From positions 1-58,306 of the IMG/VR virus record IMGVR_UViG_3300005841_000038: DNA of 58,306 nt; one strand, given 5' to 3'. A model generated the notes under the pieces. It searched no databases, was not told where the DNA came from, and worked only from the letters and a program-made list of their open reading frames with translations. The DNA comes from a virus. Both the position numbers and the translations under genes were made by a program. Shown piece by piece: positions 56,651-58,306 of this stretch. Numbering within the stretch: the first letter of the stretch is position 1; each line of letters starts with the position of its first letter.

Positions 56651-56863
56651 CTACGCCGGCACCCCAGGCACAAGGTCATCGATTTTGGTGTAGAGCTCCT
56701 TGATGTCGGCCATCCACATCGCCTGCCCGGCGATCTGCGGATGGTTGCGTTTCTTCATGCGCTTGGCTTTCGCGAGCTCGTGCTTGTATAGGCGCGCGAG
56801 CGCTGCGCGCAGCGTACGGAGCTCGTCCTCGGCGAGCTGCACGAGAAGCGTGGCGTTCGACAT
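56651..56863 (-). CDS. Hypothetical helical protein
   Basis: Protein of 70 residues from ATG 56863. Helical coiled-coil look (LVQLAEDELRTLRAALARLY). Function unknown. Confidence 0.5.
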   Translation of the reverse strand: MSNATLLVQLAEDELRTLRAALARLYKHELAKAKRMKKRNHPQIAGQAMWMADIKELYTKIDDLVPGVPA

Positions 56864-56867
56864 CTGG

Positions 56868-57098
56868 CTAGTGCCCCTCTGGCTTGGCGACCGTCGCGTC
56901 GCTGTAATCGATGCGGTCGATCTCGGCGGGATCGACGCCAGCGGCGCGCAGCACGGTCGCCACGTTTTTCGCCATCGAGATCAGCGCAACTTGAGCGACT
57001 CGAGCCATACGCTTGTCGACGTACGACTCGTTCGCTCGGATGTCGGCGCGGATGCGGTCAGCGATGATGCGCATGACGTCGCGATTCGAGGCACCCAT
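56868..57098 (-). CDS. Hypothetical helical protein
   Basis: Protein of 76 residues from ATG 57098. Two helices (VMRIIADRIRADIRANESY, VAQVALISMAKNVATVLRAAG). Function unknown. Confidence 0.5.
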   Translation of the reverse strand: MGASNRDVMRIIADRIRADIRANESYVDKRMARVAQVALISMAKNVATVLRAAGVDPAEIDRIDYSDATVAKPEGH

Positions 57099-57100
57099 GA

Positions 57101-57322
57101 CTAGGCCGCCTCCTTGTCCTCGTCGGACTCCTCATCGACCTGGAACGCCATCAGGCAACCAGCCGCGTTGCGGCCGAGCTCGCGAACCTTCGAGCCATTG
57201 TCGGGCTCGCCAGCGGCGGTCACGATGCGGTGGCCGCTTTCCGCGAGCACATCGCGAATCGACTGCGCGATCGTCTCGTGCAACTCGGCGAGCGTCATCT
57301 CGAGGCGGACACGCGTCGCCAT
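57101..57322 (-). CDS. Hypothetical protein
   Basis: Protein of 73 residues from ATG 57322. Helical N-terminus, acidic C-terminus (VDEESDEDKEAA). Starts right after the previous stop in the leftward operon. Confidence 0.5.
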   Translation of the reverse strand: MATRVRLEMTLAELHETIAQSIRDVLAESGHRIVTAAGEPDNGSKVRELGRNAAGCLMAFQVDEESDEDKEAA

Positions 57323-57523
57323 TTACGCTGCCTCCGACTTGGCCGCGAACGCCTTGAACGCGCCGTGATCGACGCAGAGGCCGGTAGCGCGTTCGGCTTC
57401 GATGTAGAGCGGGCAGCCGCAGTGACAGCGACCATGCGTGCGGACCGTGCGACCGTTGACGGTCAGCCGGCCATCGTGCTCACGCCAAGCATCGCGATCG
57501 ACGTTTTGGAAACGCTTGCTCAT
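57323..57523 (-). CDS. First gene of the leftward early operon; Cys-rich
   Basis: Protein of 66 residues from ATG 57523 with GGAG a few bases upstream. C-H-C-G-C ... C suggests metal binding (RCHCGCPLYIEAERATGLCVD). It is the promoter-proximal gene of the operon, where host-takeover proteins are frequent. Confidence 0.6.
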   Translation of the reverse strand: MSKRFQNVDRDAWREHDGRLTVNGRTVRTHGRCHCGCPLYIEAERATGLCVDHGAFKAFAAKSEAA

Positions 57524-57557
57524 CGGGACTCCCTGGCGGTGCTAGCGACGACCATGT

Positions 57558-57572
57558 ATTAGTCGTACTAAT
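57558..57572. promoter_or_regulatory. Operator palindrome O2 (ATTAGT-CGT-ACTAAT)
   Basis: 6-bp arms around CGT, overlapping the -10 box of the leftward promoter. It contains ATTAGTCG, the half-site of O1 at 1111-1125. Binding here would silence the leftward operon in the lysogen. Confidence 0.65.
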
Positions 57573-57590
57573 TCCACGCCTGACTGTCAA
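57562..57590 (-). promoter_or_regulatory. Leftward early promoter
   Basis: Reverse strand: TTGACA (57590-57585), a 17-bp spacer, TACGAC (57567-57562). A perfect -35 box, a weaker -10. The operon starts at 57523, leaving a leader of about 30 bases with a ribosome binding site. O2 covers the -10. Confidence 0.65.
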
Positions 57591-57596
57591 TGGGAA

Positions 57597-57613
57597 AATT
57601 AGCTAAACTAATT
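57597..57613. promoter_or_regulatory. Operator-like repeat O3 (AATTAG-N5-CTAATT)
   Basis: 6-bp arms around CTAAA, immediately upstream of the leftward -35 box. It shares the ATTAG/CTAAT core with O1 and O2, so cooperative binding to O2 and O3 is possible. Confidence 0.5.
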
Positions 57614-57772
57614 CTACCGTCGACGTTCAGGAGTCCGGGCGAGCAGTTCGGCTACTCGGAGCATCGCTGCAAACGCCTCTCGGTCATGACCGAGGAGCTT
57701 GACCATCCGGCGCGCTGCAGCTTCTACGTGCGCGCGCTTCCTTTGCGCTATGGGCTTCGTCTTGGACATCAT
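57614..57772 (-). CDS. Possible small basic protein
   Basis: ATG 57772 gives 52 residues (SKTKPIAQRKRAHVEAAARR ... LLGHDREAFAAMLRVAELL), a basic helix pair, with AGAGG upstream. The frame is open further upstream, but with low-complexity Gln repeats. Its stop abuts O3. Evidence is thin. Confidence 0.4.
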   Translation of the reverse strand: MMSKTKPIAQRKRAHVEAAARRMVKLLGHDREAFAAMLRVAELLARTPERRR

Positions 57773-58046
57773 CGGTATCGCCTCTCGTCGGCTACGCCGC
57801 TGCTGCTGTTGTTGTGTAAGCCCATCTATAACGGTCGCCTCTGACCGTTTCTCGTCGGAGATCCGGAGTGGCGCGAGACCGCTTCGGATCTTTCTACCGT
57901 CGAGAATCTTCGGCTGCACAGAACTCCGCTGAAAACGAGTTACGTGCTACCGAGCCCAGAACCACACGCCGACCTGCACCGCTGGTTATCGCTTACCGGG
58001 TTCCCGCTTGGGAATCAGAAACGACTGACGATGACCGAGCGCTACC
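57773..58046. other. Intergenic region upstream of the leftward promoter
   Basis: The 274-bp stretch has no convincing gene. It holds a perfect inverted repeat, AACGGTC-N6-GACCGTT (57830-57849), and an AGATCCG/CGGATCT pair around 57860-57895. These may be operators or the terminator of the junction-spanning gene, which is read into this region. No clear promoter. Confidence 0.45.
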
Positions 58047-58306
58047 TCACGAAACGATGCCGAGGTCGAATACTGGGAGCTCGGGGCGGCGTGCGCGCCG
58101 GTCGTGGCCGACGCCGACAAGATCCAGGAAGTGCTGCTTATCGAAGCGTGTAGAGCGGCTCTTGAGCGTAGTTGCGACTGTCTCGGCAGCGCGGTCGACG
58201 GCGGCGAGCTGGGCCGCGCGATGGAGCTTGCGGTCCTCGACGCCCGGCTGGTTACTCATGTAGCCACCTGGTGGCGGCCAGCTCGATTCGATCTCGGCGC
58301 GTAGCG
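58047..58306 (-). CDS. Junction-spanning small protein, C-terminal copy
   Basis: Same gene as at 1-291, seen in the right terminal copy. Its 5' part is missing because the contig ends. The reading frame continues to a TGA at 58047-58049. Only the last four codons and the stop are unique to this end. No function is recognised. Confidence 0.7.
   Translation of the reverse strand, partial: LRAEIESSWPPPGGYMSNQPGVEDRKLHRAAQLAAVDRAAETVATTLKSRSTRFDKQHFLDLVGVGHDRRARRPELPVFDLGIVS
58059..58306. repeat. Terminal direct repeat, right copy
   Basis: Second copy of the 248-bp end overlap. It differs from the left copy at 58179 and 58194 only. The contig ends inside the gene that is read on the reverse strand across the join. 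Confidence 0.9.

Noticed and set aside
1-58306. CRISPR arrays, insertion sequences, rRNA genes
   Set aside because: No regularly spaced direct repeats, no transposase motifs and no rRNA-like sequence were seen.

Overview
The window is a complete temperate contractile-tailed phage genome (a myovirus with a simple baseplate), about 58.06 kb. It was assembled as a circle and cut inside a gene: bases 1-248 recur at 58059-58306 with two mismatches. The DNA is GC-rich. Most genes are packed with 4-base ATGA/GTGA overlaps. A GC-rich Gram-negative host is likely, because there is a Dam-type methylase, an anti-CBASS-like domain and an amidase endolysin with small membrane lysis proteins. Myxococcota are plausible from the sigma-region-4-like proteins and the integrase layout, but the host is inference.

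Layout. (1) 1-1.6 kb: control region with three XRE-type helix-turn-helix genes and operators. (2) 1.8-10.5 kb, rightward: early/replication block with a sigma-region-4-like regulator, CHC2/Toprim primase, DnaB-like helicase, an adenine methylase carrying an Acb2/Tad1-like C-terminal hairpin, a DUF7768 protein and a RuvC-like resolvase. (3) 10.5-40.1 kb, rightward: packaging, head and tail genes. The order is DUF5681 small terminase, large terminase, portal, Mu-gpF-like head protein, a moron cassette at 17.0-20.1 kb, DUF2213 protease with nested scaffold, cement, capsid, connectors, a glycosyltransferase-methyltransferase fusion, sheath, tube, frameshifted chaperones, tape measure, baseplate and fibres. 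(4) 40.1-43.8 kb: a reverse-strand lipoprotein moron and the lysis block. (5) 43.8-46.3 kb, leftward: papain-like peptidase, integrase with a putative attP inside its 3' end, excisionase. (6) 46.3-57.5 kb, leftward: a long early operon of small genes plus a HerA-like ATPase, a Cas4-like nuclease, a RecA-like ATPase and an SSB.

How it works together. ATTAGTCG-type operators lie in both the repressor region and the leftward early promoter, suggesting one immunity system over both. Six short gaps of the structural and lysis region share a bipartite motif, CTGTCC then 17-18 nt then a TTAGCGTGG-like box. The box ends 4-9 nt before start codons that mostly lack a ribosome binding site. I read these as phage-specific late promoters giving leaderless or nearly leaderless mRNAs, perhaps served by one of two sigma-region-4-like phage proteins. 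Protein family calls are made by eye from motifs and order; no searches were run.
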